Shown: positions 41,658 through 51,054 of the stretch, in pieces | Numbering within the stretch: position 1 is the stretch's first letter | How the letters are laid out: each line of letters starts with the position of its first letter | NCBI GenBank assembly: GCA_036510735.1 | Contig: DATCDK010000240.1 | Location: forward strand, 5,653-69,652 | Length of the DNA stretch: 64,000 bases | DNA from: PALSA-607 sp036510735 | Lineage (GTDB): Bacteria > Actinomycetota > Actinomycetes > Acidothermales > Acidothermaceae | Reading direction: 5' to 3' | Translations under genes and position numbers: made by a program | The notes under the pieces: generated by a model | Told to the model about the DNA's origin: nothing | Seen by the model: the letters and a program-made list of their open reading frames with translations, nothing else | Databases searched by the model: none

Positions 41658-43148
41658 ATGGCCGAGACCGTCACCTATGGCTCGCGCGCAGGTCGCTGGG
41701 TGCTGCTCGCCACGATCCTGGCTAGCGGGATTTCACAACTCGACGCGACCGTCGTCAATGTCGCGTTGCCGCGGATCGGGAAAGACCTGCACATCGGGCT
41801 CACAAGCCTGCAATGGACCGTCAACGCGTACGCCCTGACGCTGTCGGGTCTGCTGTTGCTCGGCGGCTCGCTCGGAGACCGCTTCGGCCGCCGCCGGATC
41901 TTTGTCCTCGGCGTCCTCTGGTTCACCGCCGCGTCCCTCGGGTGCGCGCTCGCCCCAACGGGTGCCTTCCTGATCGCCATGCGCGCGGTGCAGGGCGTAG
42001 GGGGCGCGATGCTGACTCCGGGCTCACTCGCGATCCTGCAGGCCGTGTTCGAACCAGATGATCGGGCGCCAGCCGTCGGCGCCTGGTCGGGTCTGACCGG
42101 TGTCGCCTCGGCGCTGGGTCCGGTCGTCGGCGGGTTGCTTGTTGCCGTCGCCCCCTGGGGTTGGCGGCTGGTCTTTCTGATCAACCTGCCGCTCGCCGTC
42201 GTCGTCGTCTTCGCGTCAAAGCACATACCCGAGACGCGTGACGAGTCCGCGGAAGGCAGAATCGACGTCCTAGGCGCCGCGCTGGCAGCGCTGGGGTTAG
42301 CCGCGGTTATCTACGGGCTGACTGAGGGGTCGACGTTCGGCTGGGGCACTCGACAACTGGGGGCCACAGCGGCCGGTGTAGTGCTGTTGGCCCTCTTCGC
42401 CCTGGTCGAAGTTCGCGAGCGCACGCCCATGCTGCCGATGCGGTTGTTCCGCTCGCAGCAGTTCAGTGCGGCCAACGCGGTGACGATCGTGGTCTACGGC
42501 GCGCTCGGCGGCATCTTCTTCTTGCTACCGGTCGAGTTGCAGCAAGGCGCCGGCTTCTCTGCGGTCGCCGCCGGCGCGTCACTGCTTCCGGTCACGGCCA
42601 TGCTCCTGCTGCTGTCGTCGCGGATGGGCCGATACGCGGCTCGGCGCGGACCGCGGTTGCAGATGACCGTCGGCCCGATCGTGGCGGGTATCGGCATCAC
42701 CTTGCTCGCGATGGTGCATCCCGGATCCAGCTACGTGTCATCGGTGCTGCCCGGCATCCTGGTGTTCGGGTTAGGCATGGCGACGACCGTTGCGCCGTTG
42801 ACGGCCACCGTGATGGCGGCCGCTCCGTCGAGAGACGTCGGGGTCGCATCGGCAGTGAACAACGACGTTGCCCGTACCGCAGCACTGTTCGCGGTGGCGG
42901 TGTTGCCGGCGCTGTCGGGCATTACGGCGACTGCCTACAAGTCACCGACCGCACTCTCCAACGGGTTCCATCACGCGGTCTGGATAGCTGCCACACTGAC
43001 CGCGTTGGGCGGCGTGCTCGCCGGGCTGCTCATCCGCAACGACGTATTAAAGAGTGGGACGGCGAGGGGCGAGGCCCCTGATCAGGTCGGGGTCGCGTCG
43101 ACCCCAGGGTCGTTGGATGCCGCGTCGTCGGACGCCGCGTCGTCCTGA
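41658..43148 (+). CDS. MFS drug efflux transporter, DHA2 (EmrB/QacA) family
   Basis: Membrane protein of 496 residues with the 14-helix DHA2 layout. The first helix contains the family motif DATVVNVALPRIGKDL, motif A is GDRFGRRRIFVLG, and motif C-like LTGVASALGPVVGGLLV follows. It is a proton-driven exporter of hydrophobic or cationic compounds; substrates are unknown. The C-terminal tail after the last helix is Asp/Ala/Ser-rich and overlaps the convergent neighbour by 67 bases. Confidence 0.9.
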   Translation: MAETVTYGSRAGRWVLLATILASGISQLDATVVNVALPRIGKDLHIGLTSLQWTVNAYALTLSGLLLLGGSLGDRFGRRRIFVLGVLWFTAASLGCALAPTGAFLIAMRAVQGVGGAMLTPGSLAILQAVFEPDDRAPAVGAWSGLTGVASALGPVVGGLLVAVAPWGWRLVFLINLPLAVVVVFASKHIPETRDESAEGRIDVLGAALAALGLAAVIYGLTEGSTFGWGTRQLGATAAGVVLLALFALVEVRERTPMLPMRLFRSQQFSAANAVTIVVYGALGGIFFLLPVELQQGAGFSAVAAGASLLPVTAMLLLLSSRMGRYAARRGPRLQMTVGPIVAGIGITLLAMVHPGSSYVSSVLPGILVFGLGMATTVAPLTATVMAAAPSRDVGVASAVNNDVARTAALFAVAVLPALSGITATAYKSPTALSNGFHHAVWIAATLTALGGVLAGLLIRNDVLKSGTARGEAPDQVGVASTPGSLDAASSDAASS

Positions 43149-44866
43149 CCTTCCGCCGCCGCTGCGGCCGCCGCGTTACGGTCACTCACTGCTTTCGCGT
43201 CGGCCTGTTGGGCCTGGATGCCGGACATCGTGCGCAGCGGCACCTCTTCGACGCGGAGCAGCAGCAGGAATCCGATCACCATCACTGCGGCGGCGAGCAG
43301 GAAGATCACGTCCATTGAGTTTGAGAACCCGACGAAGAACGGGTGCGCGAGGTTCTTGTCGGCGTGCTTTAAGAAGGCCGTGTCGTTCAGGCCCGACGAG
43401 GAGAGTTTCTGGCCCTGCAGGATCGAGAGCAGTGGCTTGTTCGCTGCGGCGCTGGTGACGCTCGGGTCAGTCGTGAGGGACTGGAACGACGCCGACTTCG
43501 CTGCGTTCTTGTACGCGTGGGCGATGTTGCCGCCGGCCGTACTGAAGAGCACCGAAAGGAAGATGGCGACCCCGAGCGTGCCGCCCATCTGACGGAAGAA
43601 CGTGGCCGACGATGTCGCGACGCCGATGTCTCGCGCGGGCATCGCATTCTGCGTGGCGAGGGTGATCGGCTGCATGATGTTGCCGATGCCGACCCCGAAG
43701 AGCGCGCCGTACAGGTCGGTCTGCCACAGCGGGGTATCGGCGCCGATGAACGACATCAGCACGAGCGCGATGACGCAAAGAAGCGAGCCGACGACGGGGA
43801 AGATCTTGTAGCGCCCGGTGCGCGAGATCATCTGCCCGGAGATGATCGCGCCGACCATCAGGCCAGCCGTCAACGGGATCAGCAGCAGGCCGGCCTCGGT
43901 GGGCGAGACACCGCGCACGATCTGCAGGTACAGCGGCAGCACTGAGATGCCGCCGAACAAGCCCATGCCGACGAGGACCCCGACGATCGAGGTCAGGCTG
44001 AACACCCGGTTCTTGAAGAACCGCAGCGGAATCAACGCGTCGTCGCCCATGCGATGCTCGGCGAGAATGAACAGCACGAGCCCGGCGATGCCGAGTGCGT
44101 AGCAAGCAAGCGACGTGCCGGAACCCCAGCCCCATTTCTGACCCTGCTCCGCCACCACAAGCAGCGGCACCAGGCAGACGAACAGGGACGCCACGCCGAC
44201 CCAGTCGATGCGCGCGGGTCGATGCGTGTTGGGCAGGTTCAGCGTGCGCCACACGACGTAGAGCGCCACGATGCCGATCGGCACGTTGACCAGGAAGACC
44301 CAACGCCAGCCCGTGATCGTCAGGATCGAGCTCGCGCCGGCGAAGAAGCCGCCGAGCACTGGCCCAAGCACGCTCGCCGTGCCGAACACGGCGAGGAAGT
44401 AACCCTGGTACTTGGCTCGGTCGCGCGGCGACACGATGTCGCCGATGATCGCCAAGGCGAGCGAGAACAGGCCACCCGCGCCCAGACCCTGATACGCGCG
44501 GAACGCGGCCAGCATGTACATGGACGTCGAGAACGCACAGGCGGCGGAGCCGGTAATGAAGATGGTGATCGCGATGAGGAAGAACGGCTTGCGGCCGTAG
44601 AGGTCGGACAGCTTCCCGTACAGGGGGGTCGACACGGTTGACGTAATCAGATACGCGGTGGTCACCCAGGCCTGTACCGAGAGACCGTGCAGGTCGTCGC
44701 CGATCGTTCGAATGGCGGTCGCCACGATGTTCTGGTCGAGGGCGGCAAGGAACATTCCGAGCATCAGACCGGTCAGGATCACCAAGACCTGCTTGTGCGT
44801 GAACCCACCCACACCCGGCGCCGATGCTGCCCCGCCCGGCACCGATGTGGACGTCGTGCCGCTCAT
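43082..44866 (-). CDS. MFS drug efflux transporter, DHA2 (EmrB/QacA) family
   Basis: Membrane protein of 594 residues with 14 predicted helices. DQNIVATAIRTIGDDLHGLS lies in the first loop, motif A is GKLSDLYGRKPFFLIAI, and motif C is ASVLGPVLGGFFAG. An extracytoplasmic loop before the last helix (around GNIAHAYKNAAKSASFQSL) is long, as in other actinobacterial members. AGGGAG precedes ATG 44866. It is convergent with another DHA2 gene and their 3' ends overlap by 67 bases. Confidence 0.9.
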   Translation of the reverse strand: MSGTTSTSVPGGAASAPGVGGFTHKQVLVILTGLMLGMFLAALDQNIVATAIRTIGDDLHGLSVQAWVTTAYLITSTVSTPLYGKLSDLYGRKPFFLIAITIFITGSAACAFSTSMYMLAAFRAYQGLGAGGLFSLALAIIGDIVSPRDRAKYQGYFLAVFGTASVLGPVLGGFFAGASSILTITGWRWVFLVNVPIGIVALYVVWRTLNLPNTHRPARIDWVGVASLFVCLVPLLVVAEQGQKWGWGSGTSLACYALGIAGLVLFILAEHRMGDDALIPLRFFKNRVFSLTSIVGVLVGMGLFGGISVLPLYLQIVRGVSPTEAGLLLIPLTAGLMVGAIISGQMISRTGRYKIFPVVGSLLCVIALVLMSFIGADTPLWQTDLYGALFGVGIGNIMQPITLATQNAMPARDIGVATSSATFFRQMGGTLGVAIFLSVLFSTAGGNIAHAYKNAAKSASFQSLTTDPSVTSAAANKPLLSILQGQKLSSSGLNDTAFLKHADKNLAHPFFVGFSNSMDVIFLLAAAVMVIGFLLLLRVEEVPLRTMSGIQAQQADAKAVSDRNAAAAAAAEGQDDAASDDAASNDPGVDATPT

Positions 44867-44923
44867 TCGGTCTCCCTGTGTGTGCGGTCTGCCTCGCGAT
44901 CGGAGGCAGCCTCCACAATTACG

Positions 44924-46003
44924 CTACTCGGCCGGGGAACTGAGCTGCGAACCGGTTTGGTCTAAGCCGTCCGGGCAGTAACCGTGCGCCACCACGAACT
45001 GGCGCAGCGCGGGCTCGTAGCCGGCCACAGCCATGGCGCTGGCCGGGTCAGTCGGGTCGACGAGGTGGCCCAGTTGCTCCTGCTGGTTGATGAAACTCCA
45101 CGCGCTCGTGGCGTCGCCCACCACGCATTCATCGGCGAGATAGCCCGCGAGAAAGCCGAGCTTCTCGGGCTGGCTCGGGTCGTTGAACAGCGCGAGGTAG
45201 TTCTGCGCGTCGTCGGTCACGAGGTCGAGATGCTGGCGGGTCACGTCGGCGAACGCGGTACCGGTCCAGGCGAAGAGTTGAATCGGCGGCCCGGAGCCGG
45301 CAAAGGATCCGAACTGATAGGCGAAGGCGTTGTCGGCGCTTACGAGGAGCGGGCCACTCGCGGTCTGGCGAAACCACGGCGGGTAGTTGCCGAAGTCATG
45401 ATCGACTGCGGCGCCGCCGACCGACGGAACCGCACGCACCGTGAAGCAGCAATGCGCGCCGCCCGTGGTGAGCGCGAGCAGCGCGACTGGAGCCGCACCG
45501 TCGCTGAACCGGCCAAGGCACAACGAACCGGCAGTGTCGTCGTCCGCATTCGAACGTTGTGCCTGCGTGTCGATGATGAACAGGTCGACGACCGGCGTGC
45601 CGGCGGGTGCGGTGACCGGAAGGGTGACCGTCGCGCGGCCGGCGCGGGTGATCGTCAGGACGCCGTCGCGCAGTGCGCTGGGCTCGACCCCGTCGCTGGC
45701 GCTCGTTCCGGTCAGGACGGCGGTGGTGTCACCGAGGGAGACCTGCTGCCGGACCTGCACACCGACCGCCTGGCTGAAGATGTCCGAGGAGCTACAGGCG
45801 TAGCCGGCAGGAGCAGGTGAGGACGAGGCGGACGGCGGGGTGGCGGGCGATCGTTGTTTCGCGATGGTCGGAGCCTGCGAAGCGCAGCCCGCGATCAAGG
45901 TCAGAGCGGCCGCGAATGCGGGCAGCAGAAATCGAACGGGCGGCACGGTTGATAGACGCGCTGGGGCCGTCGCCGGTTGCCTGTCGATGCGGTTTCTGGG
46001 CAT
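44924..46003 (-). CDS. Putative secreted lipoprotein of unknown function
   Basis: Protein of 359 residues with a signal peptide (VRFLLPAFAAALTLIAGCAS) and lipobox Cys, then a Ser/Pro/Ala-rich linker and a beta-rich domain with several Cys residues (GAHCCFTVRAVPS, LADECVVGDAT, HGYCPDG). I do not recognise the family. ATG 46003 is given; GTG 45946 would give a more typical short signal peptide. It lies 10 bases downstream of the GT20 gene and may be cotranscribed with it. Confidence 0.7.
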   Translation of the reverse strand: MPRNRIDRQPATAPARLSTVPPVRFLLPAFAAALTLIAGCASQAPTIAKQRSPATPPSASSSPAPAGYACSSSDIFSQAVGVQVRQQVSLGDTTAVLTGTSASDGVEPSALRDGVLTITRAGRATVTLPVTAPAGTPVVDLFIIDTQAQRSNADDDTAGSLCLGRFSDGAAPVALLALTTGGAHCCFTVRAVPSVGGAAVDHDFGNYPPWFRQTASGPLLVSADNAFAYQFGSFAGSGPPIQLFAWTGTAFADVTRQHLDLVTDDAQNYLALFNDPSQPEKLGFLAGYLADECVVGDATSAWSFINQQEQLGHLVDPTDPASAMAVAGYEPALRQFVVAHGYCPDGLDQTGSQLSSPAE

Positions 46004-46013
46004 CTATCCAAAG

Positions 46014-47582
46014 CTACGACCAAAGGCCGGTGATCTCCGACAGGTCAGCGAGCTGAAACGCGAGCCATTTCGCGACGTCGTTGGCACGCACGATGTCGGC
46101 GGCGGCCTCGCGCAACTCTCGGCGTCGGATCGCTGGCATCATCAACGCCTCGTACAGGGCATCGGCCTGCTGCTGAATGTCGAACGGATAGAGGGTCACC
46201 GCAAACGCACCCAGTTCTTCGTGGGCACCCGTGTTCTCCGACAGCGCCAGGACCGCATCGCGTCGCGAGACCGAGACCGCCTCCTTGGCGACCAGGTTCA
46301 TGCCGTCGGCGATCGAGTTGACCATGACCACGTCGCAGATCGTGTACGCAGCCACCGCGGTCGGGAAATCCTCGTGCAGCCGCAGATCGATCGGCGCCTC
46401 CCCGCGCCGGGTGTATCGGGCGTTGACGCGGGCAACGACGGAGCCGATGTCAGCGACGTACTGCGCGTACTCGGGCACGTCGAGCCGGCTCGGTTGCAGG
46501 AACGCCAGGAAGCGCACCTTGCCGACGAGCTCGGGGTGATCGTCGAGCAGCTTCTCGAAGGCGACGAAGCCGCGGATGATGTTCTTCGACGGGTCGGTGC
46601 GGTCGACTCGCACGATCAGCTTCGCGTCGTCGGTGACCAGCCACTGCTCGAGGTCGTCGAGCCGGTTTCGCACGGCTTTGCTGCCCGCCGTCTCGACGAG
46701 TGCGGCCACGTCGATCGAGATCGGATAGGTGCGAGCCGTCACGGTGCGCGGGCCGACCTCGACCGTCATCTTGTCGAGATTGATCGGCAGGCCGAGCAAC
46801 TCCTGTGCGCAGAGCAGGAAGTTGCGGGCGAAGCGTTCGGTGTGGAACGCCACGACGTCGTTGCCGAGCAGGCCGTAAAGCAGCCGCTCACGCATGTCGG
46901 GTGGTAACACCCGCCATGCATCGGGCCCGGGCCACGGAATGTGCACGAAGTGTGAGAGGACGACGTCGGGGCACCGTTGCCTGACCAGGTCGGCGACGAG
47001 ATAGAAGTGGTAGTCGTGCAGCATCACCAGCGCACGGCCGCCGCGCTGCTCGACTTCACGGGCGACCGCATCGGCGAACGTCTGGTTGATGCTGACATAG
47101 CCATCCTCGAACGCGTCGCGCTCGCGCTGGCCGATGTTGGGGGAGTAGCTGAGTTCGTAGAGACCGTGCTGGATGAACCAGAGCAGGGGATTGGAGATGA
47201 CCCCGTAGAAGTCCTCATGCGCGAACGGATCGGTCTCGACGAAGCGGATCTGGAGGCTGCCCTCGGCGTCCGCTTGAGTGATCTTCGGCCGCGCCGTCAT
47301 TGATACATGCAGGCTCGCGTCCTTGTATTCGCGCGCGACCAAGACGTCTTCGTCGGTGGTGGCCGCACAGACCCACACGGCGTCGTTGAGCTGACCGGCG
47401 AGGCCTACCAGTGCCGTGACCAGGCCGCCCGCGCCCCGGCGTGCCTGCCGAACCCCGCCCTCTTCGTAGAACGAGACCGGCGCTCGATGTGACAGAACGA
47501 CGACCGGTACCTCGAACTCCTTTGGATCGACTGGATGCCGCTGCGCTGGCCGGTCGGTCGGGATCGGGCCTGTATCTGTCAC
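46014..47582 (-). CDS. otsA: Trehalose-6-phosphate synthase-like glycosyltransferase (GT20)
   Basis: GT-B glycosyltransferase of 522 residues that would transfer glucose from a nucleotide sugar to glucose 6-phosphate. Motifs are VVVLSHRAPVSFYEEGG (the NRLP-equivalent), GGLVTALVGL, LMLHDYHFYLVADLVR-like, SHFVHIPWPGPDAWR, IVRVDRTDPSKNIIRGF and VNSIADGMNLVAKEA. RAPVS replaces the usual NRLPV, so a related acceptor is possible. GTG 47582 has AGGGAG six bases upstream and is preferred over ATG 47600. No phosphatase (OtsB) lies beside it. It is divergent from the next gene by 32 bases. Confidence 0.82.
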   Translation of the reverse strand: MTDTGPIPTDRPAQRHPVDPKEFEVPVVVLSHRAPVSFYEEGGVRQARRGAGGLVTALVGLAGQLNDAVWVCAATTDEDVLVAREYKDASLHVSMTARPKITQADAEGSLQIRFVETDPFAHEDFYGVISNPLLWFIQHGLYELSYSPNIGQRERDAFEDGYVSINQTFADAVAREVEQRGGRALVMLHDYHFYLVADLVRQRCPDVVLSHFVHIPWPGPDAWRVLPPDMRERLLYGLLGNDVVAFHTERFARNFLLCAQELLGLPINLDKMTVEVGPRTVTARTYPISIDVAALVETAGSKAVRNRLDDLEQWLVTDDAKLIVRVDRTDPSKNIIRGFVAFEKLLDDHPELVGKVRFLAFLQPSRLDVPEYAQYVADIGSVVARVNARYTRRGEAPIDLRLHEDFPTAVAAYTICDVVMVNSIADGMNLVAKEAVSVSRRDAVLALSENTGAHEELGAFAVTLYPFDIQQQADALYEALMMPAIRRRELREAAADIVRANDVAKWLAFQLADLSEITGLWS

Positions 47583-47614
47583 AGCTGTCTCCCTACCCAT
47601 GGCAAGCTCGCAAC

Positions 47615-48316
47615 ATGCCCAACGGTTCGGCCGTCCCTGTCGTCCCCGTCTACCTCGAGGCGGGCAATACGCGAGTCTTCGCCTGCTCGCTCGACTGGCC
47701 AGGCTGGTGCCGCCGGGCGAAGACCGACGAGGAGGCACTTGACGCCCTCGGCGCGTTTGCGCCCCGCTACGCCGCGGTTGCGAAGCGGGCCGGCCTGCGC
47801 TTTCCGTCGTCCGCCCACTTAACGTTCGACGTCGTCGAACAGATCCCGTGGCGCGGCGGCAAGGCGTTTTCCTACGTCGACTTCGGGGCGCTCGGGTCAG
47901 CGGCGCGGCTCGACAGCGAGCCGCTCACCGCTGCGCAGGCGAAGCGACTGGCTGCACTCGTCGAGGCGGCATGGGGCGAGCTCGACGACGTCGTCGCGGG
48001 CGCCCCGGCGGAGTTGCGCAAAGGCCCGCGCGGCGGCGGTCGTGATCGCGATGCGGTGTTCGCCCACGTCGTGGCCGCAGAGACGGCCTACGCGCGCAAA
48101 CTCGGCGTCCGGCACGCCGGCGTCCGACAGAAGGAGCCGCAGGATCGCGACGAGATTGCGGCCGTGCGGGCCGGCATCCTCGCGGCCCTTTCCGGTGCGC
48201 GCGCCGGCACGCCTCCGGCGGACGCGGCCGGGAAGGGTTGGCTGCCGAGGTACGCGGCACGCCGCATCGCCTGGCACGTTCTCGACCACGCGTGGGAGAT
48301 CGCAGACCGCAGCTGA
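47615..48316 (+). CDS. DinB-like / HicB-like-N-terminus hypothetical protein
   Basis: Protein of 233 residues. The N-terminal 60 residues (VPVYLEAGNTRVFACSLDWP, GWCRRAKTDEEALDAL) look like a HicB-type alpha/beta domain. The rest is helical and has the DinB-like pattern RDRDAVFAHVVAAETAYARK and the ending IAWHVLDHAWEIADRS, with His residues placed as in metal-dependent DinB four-helix proteins. The function is unknown. It begins 32 bases from the divergent GT20 gene. Confidence 0.7.
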   Translation: MPNGSAVPVVPVYLEAGNTRVFACSLDWPGWCRRAKTDEEALDALGAFAPRYAAVAKRAGLRFPSSAHLTFDVVEQIPWRGGKAFSYVDFGALGSAARLDSEPLTAAQAKRLAALVEAAWGELDDVVAGAPAELRKGPRGGGRDRDAVFAHVVAAETAYARKLGVRHAGVRQKEPQDRDEIAAVRAGILAALSGARAGTPPADAAGKGWLPRYAARRIAWHVLDHAWEIADRS

Positions 48317-48346
48317 CGCAGATCTTGTCTCGTTAGGGTGGGCCCT

Positions 48347-49957
48347 ATGGCAGAGGTTGAGGCACTCGAGGCGTTCGCCTCAGCAGCGGTCGAGGACATC
48401 CTGGTCAGACAGCCGGTGATGGCGAGTTCGCTCGGCGACCACCGCTTCGACGGCCGTCTCGACGACCTGCACCCGGCGGTGCTCAACGAAGAGCGCAAGG
48501 CGATCGCGGCTCGCCTCGTCGAACTGCATCAGTGGGACGACGTGGAGTTGCCCATCGGGCACCGGGTCGATGCCGAGGTGCTCAGCGTGCGATTGCGTGA
48601 CCGGCTCTTCGACATCGAGGAAGACGGCGAATACACTTGGAACCCGCTTGCCGCGAACCCGGGTACGGCGCTTTACCTGCTGCTCGCGCGCGACTACGCG
48701 CCACTGCCCGAGCGGCTGCGCAGTGCGGGATCGCGGCTGCGCCAGATTCCCGAACAGCTCGAGGTCGCGCGGGCAACCCTGCACGACATGCCTCGGGTGC
48801 ACGTCGAGACTGCGATCGGCCAGTTCGGCGGCACGCTAGGGCTACTCGACGACATCGCTCGCGAGATCGCCGACGTACCCGACCTTCGACGTGAGGTCGA
48901 GCCGGCACTCGACGGCGCCCGGGCGGCACTCAACACGCACGTCGATTGGCTGACCGGCGAGCTCGAGAGTGCAGCCGGCGACCCGCGCCTTGGTCGCGAG
49001 ACGTTCGCTCGCAAGCTCAGCCTGGTGCTCGACGTGGAGATGACACCTGAGCAGGTTCTGCAGGCTGCGATGGATGAGTTGGTGCTGCTCGAAGACCGGA
49101 TCGCGCAGGTGGCTGCACAGCTCGGCGGTACGCCGCGCGAGGTGCTCGATCGGCTAGCGCTGGACGCGCCGACCAACGACACCATCGTCGCGGTTGCAAA
49201 GGACGCGCTTGCGGAGACGACCGCGTTTGTGGCCGAGCACGATCTCATCACCATGTACGACGATCCGGTCGAGGTCATCGTGATGCCCGAGATCCACCGC
49301 GGGGTTGCGGTTGCCTACTGCGACCCGCCCGGGCCGCTCGATCCGCCTGGCACGACAACCTTCTTCGCGATTTCGCCGACGCCGACCGATTGGCCCGCAG
49401 AGCGAGTCGCATCGTTCTATCGCGAGGTCAACTCGCACAACCTGCGCAACTTGGTGATCCACGAAGCGATGCCTGGCCATGTCTTGCAACTGGCACACAG
49501 CAGGCGTGGGCCGGTGCCGACGAGAGTGCACCAGACGTACTGGAGCGGACCCTTCGTCGAGGGTTGGGCGGTGTACGCCGAAGCCGAGATGGTGCGGCGG
49601 GGATTCGGCGGCCTCCCCGTTGCGATGCAGCAGCTGAAGATGCGGCTGCGGGCGACGATCAATGCCGTGCTCGACGTTCGGGTGCACTGCGACGGGCTCA
49701 CCGAGGCCGAGGCGATGGAGCTGATGACCGGGCGCGGTCATCAGGAAGAGGGCGAGGCGGCTGGCAAGTGGCGGCGGGCGCTGCTCACGAGCGCGCAGTT
49801 GTCGACGTACTACATCGGTGGGCGGCAGGTAACTGACGTTGTCGGGCGGCTGCGGGCGGCTCACCCGCGATGGTCGGACCGGCAGATCCACGACACGATC
49901 CTCGGCAACGGGAACCCGCCGCCCAGGCATCTGCCAGCGCTTTTGGGGCTGGAGTGA
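48347..49957 (+). CDS. DUF885 family protein, probable metallopeptidase
   Basis: Mostly helical protein of 536 residues from ATG 48347. The DUF885 signature NLVIHEAMPGHVLQLAHSRR carries the HExxxGH zinc-site motif, and WSGPFVEGWAVYAEAEMVRR supplies a further conserved Glu. The remaining C-terminal part (MRLRATINAVLDVRVHCDGL, YYIGGRQV) is typical. Members are thought to be zinc carboxypeptidase-like enzymes. No signal peptide is evident, so it should be cytoplasmic. Confidence 0.88.
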   Translation: MAEVEALEAFASAAVEDILVRQPVMASSLGDHRFDGRLDDLHPAVLNEERKAIAARLVELHQWDDVELPIGHRVDAEVLSVRLRDRLFDIEEDGEYTWNPLAANPGTALYLLLARDYAPLPERLRSAGSRLRQIPEQLEVARATLHDMPRVHVETAIGQFGGTLGLLDDIAREIADVPDLRREVEPALDGARAALNTHVDWLTGELESAAGDPRLGRETFARKLSLVLDVEMTPEQVLQAAMDELVLLEDRIAQVAAQLGGTPREVLDRLALDAPTNDTIVAVAKDALAETTAFVAEHDLITMYDDPVEVIVMPEIHRGVAVAYCDPPGPLDPPGTTTFFAISPTPTDWPAERVASFYREVNSHNLRNLVIHEAMPGHVLQLAHSRRGPVPTRVHQTYWSGPFVEGWAVYAEAEMVRRGFGGLPVAMQQLKMRLRATINAVLDVRVHCDGLTEAEAMELMTGRGHQEEGEAAGKWRRALLTSAQLSTYYIGGRQVTDVVGRLRAAHPRWSDRQIHDTILGNGNPPPRHLPALLGLE

Positions 49958-50064
49958 AGCGCTCGGAATGATTGCGTGTGCACCTGTGCTGGAATGGTTG
50001 CGTCCGCAACAATGTTGAGCACGGAGATGGCAGCCCGGATGGGCCGCCGAACGAGGAGGACCCG

Positions 50065-51054
50065 ATGCCTGCCGTGACCGCCCCGAACCCGCTGGCGCTC
50101 CCGCGGGTGCCGTTGACCGACCCCCAGCTCGACCGTGACCGGCCGGTGTTGTCGGTCACCACCGCGCCGTCCGGCCTTGAGGGTGAAGGCTTCCCGGTTC
50201 GACGCGCGTTCCACGGCGTCGACCTGCGCGCCCTCGACCCGTTCATTCACATGGACCAGATGGGTGAGGTCGAATACGCGCCGGGGGAGCCCAAGGGGAC
50301 GCCGTGGCATCCGCATCGCGGCTTCGAGACCGTTACTTACATGATCGACGGGCTGTTCGAGCACCACGACTCCAACGGCGGCGGCGGTCTGATCACCAAC
50401 GGCGACACGCAATGGATGACCGCGGGCGCTGGAATCTTGCACATCGAGACACCGCCTGAGCACCTCGTGGCAAGTGGCGGTCTCTTCCACGGCTTTCAGC
50501 TGTGGGTCAACCTGCCGAAGGCGATGAAGTTCGCGGCGCCGCGCTACCAGGACATCCGCGCGAGCGAGGTGTCACTACTTGCTTCGCCGGACGGCGGGGT
50601 GTTGCTGCGAGTGATTGCCGGAAACGTCGCGGGTCACCCAGGTCCTGGCGTCACGCACACGCCGATCGCGTTGGTGCACGCGACGCTGTCGCCGGGAGCG
50701 TCACTGACGCTGCCGTGGCAGCCCGACTACAACGCGCTCGTCTACACCTTGGCCGGCCGCGGGTCGGTCGGCGCAGCCCGCCGTCCGATCTCAATGGGTC
50801 AGCTCGCGGTCTTTGGCGATGGCGACACCATCACCATCGCTGCCGATCAGACGCAGGAAACCCGCAGCCCCACGATGGACGTCTTGATCCTCGGTGGCCA
50901 GCCGATCAGGGAGCCGGTCGCGATGTACGGCCCGTTCGTCATGAACACCAAGGCTGAGGTCATGCAGGCGTTCGAGGACTACCAGGCGGGTCGGCTCGGC
51001 AGCATTCCGGCAGCACACGCAGGCGTTCAGGGCTCAACGGAAGACGACGCCTGA
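50065..51054 (+). CDS. Pirin family protein
   Basis: Bicupin protein of 329 residues. The N-terminal cupin has the iron-binding HPHRGFETVTYMIDG and MTAGAGILHIE, and the LFHGFQLWVNLP strand is a pirin hallmark. Roles reported for pirins include quercetinase activity and redox-sensing interactions; none can be assigned here. ATG 50065 follows GAGGAGG. The 3' end overlaps the convergent diguanylate cyclase gene by 28 bases. Confidence 0.9.
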   Translation: MPAVTAPNPLALPRVPLTDPQLDRDRPVLSVTTAPSGLEGEGFPVRRAFHGVDLRALDPFIHMDQMGEVEYAPGEPKGTPWHPHRGFETVTYMIDGLFEHHDSNGGGGLITNGDTQWMTAGAGILHIETPPEHLVASGGLFHGFQLWVNLPKAMKFAAPRYQDIRASEVSLLASPDGGVLLRVIAGNVAGHPGPGVTHTPIALVHATLSPGASLTLPWQPDYNALVYTLAGRGSVGAARRPISMGQLAVFGDGDTITIAADQTQETRSPTMDVLILGGQPIREPVAMYGPFVMNTKAEVMQAFEDYQAGRLGSIPAAHAGVQGSTEDDA

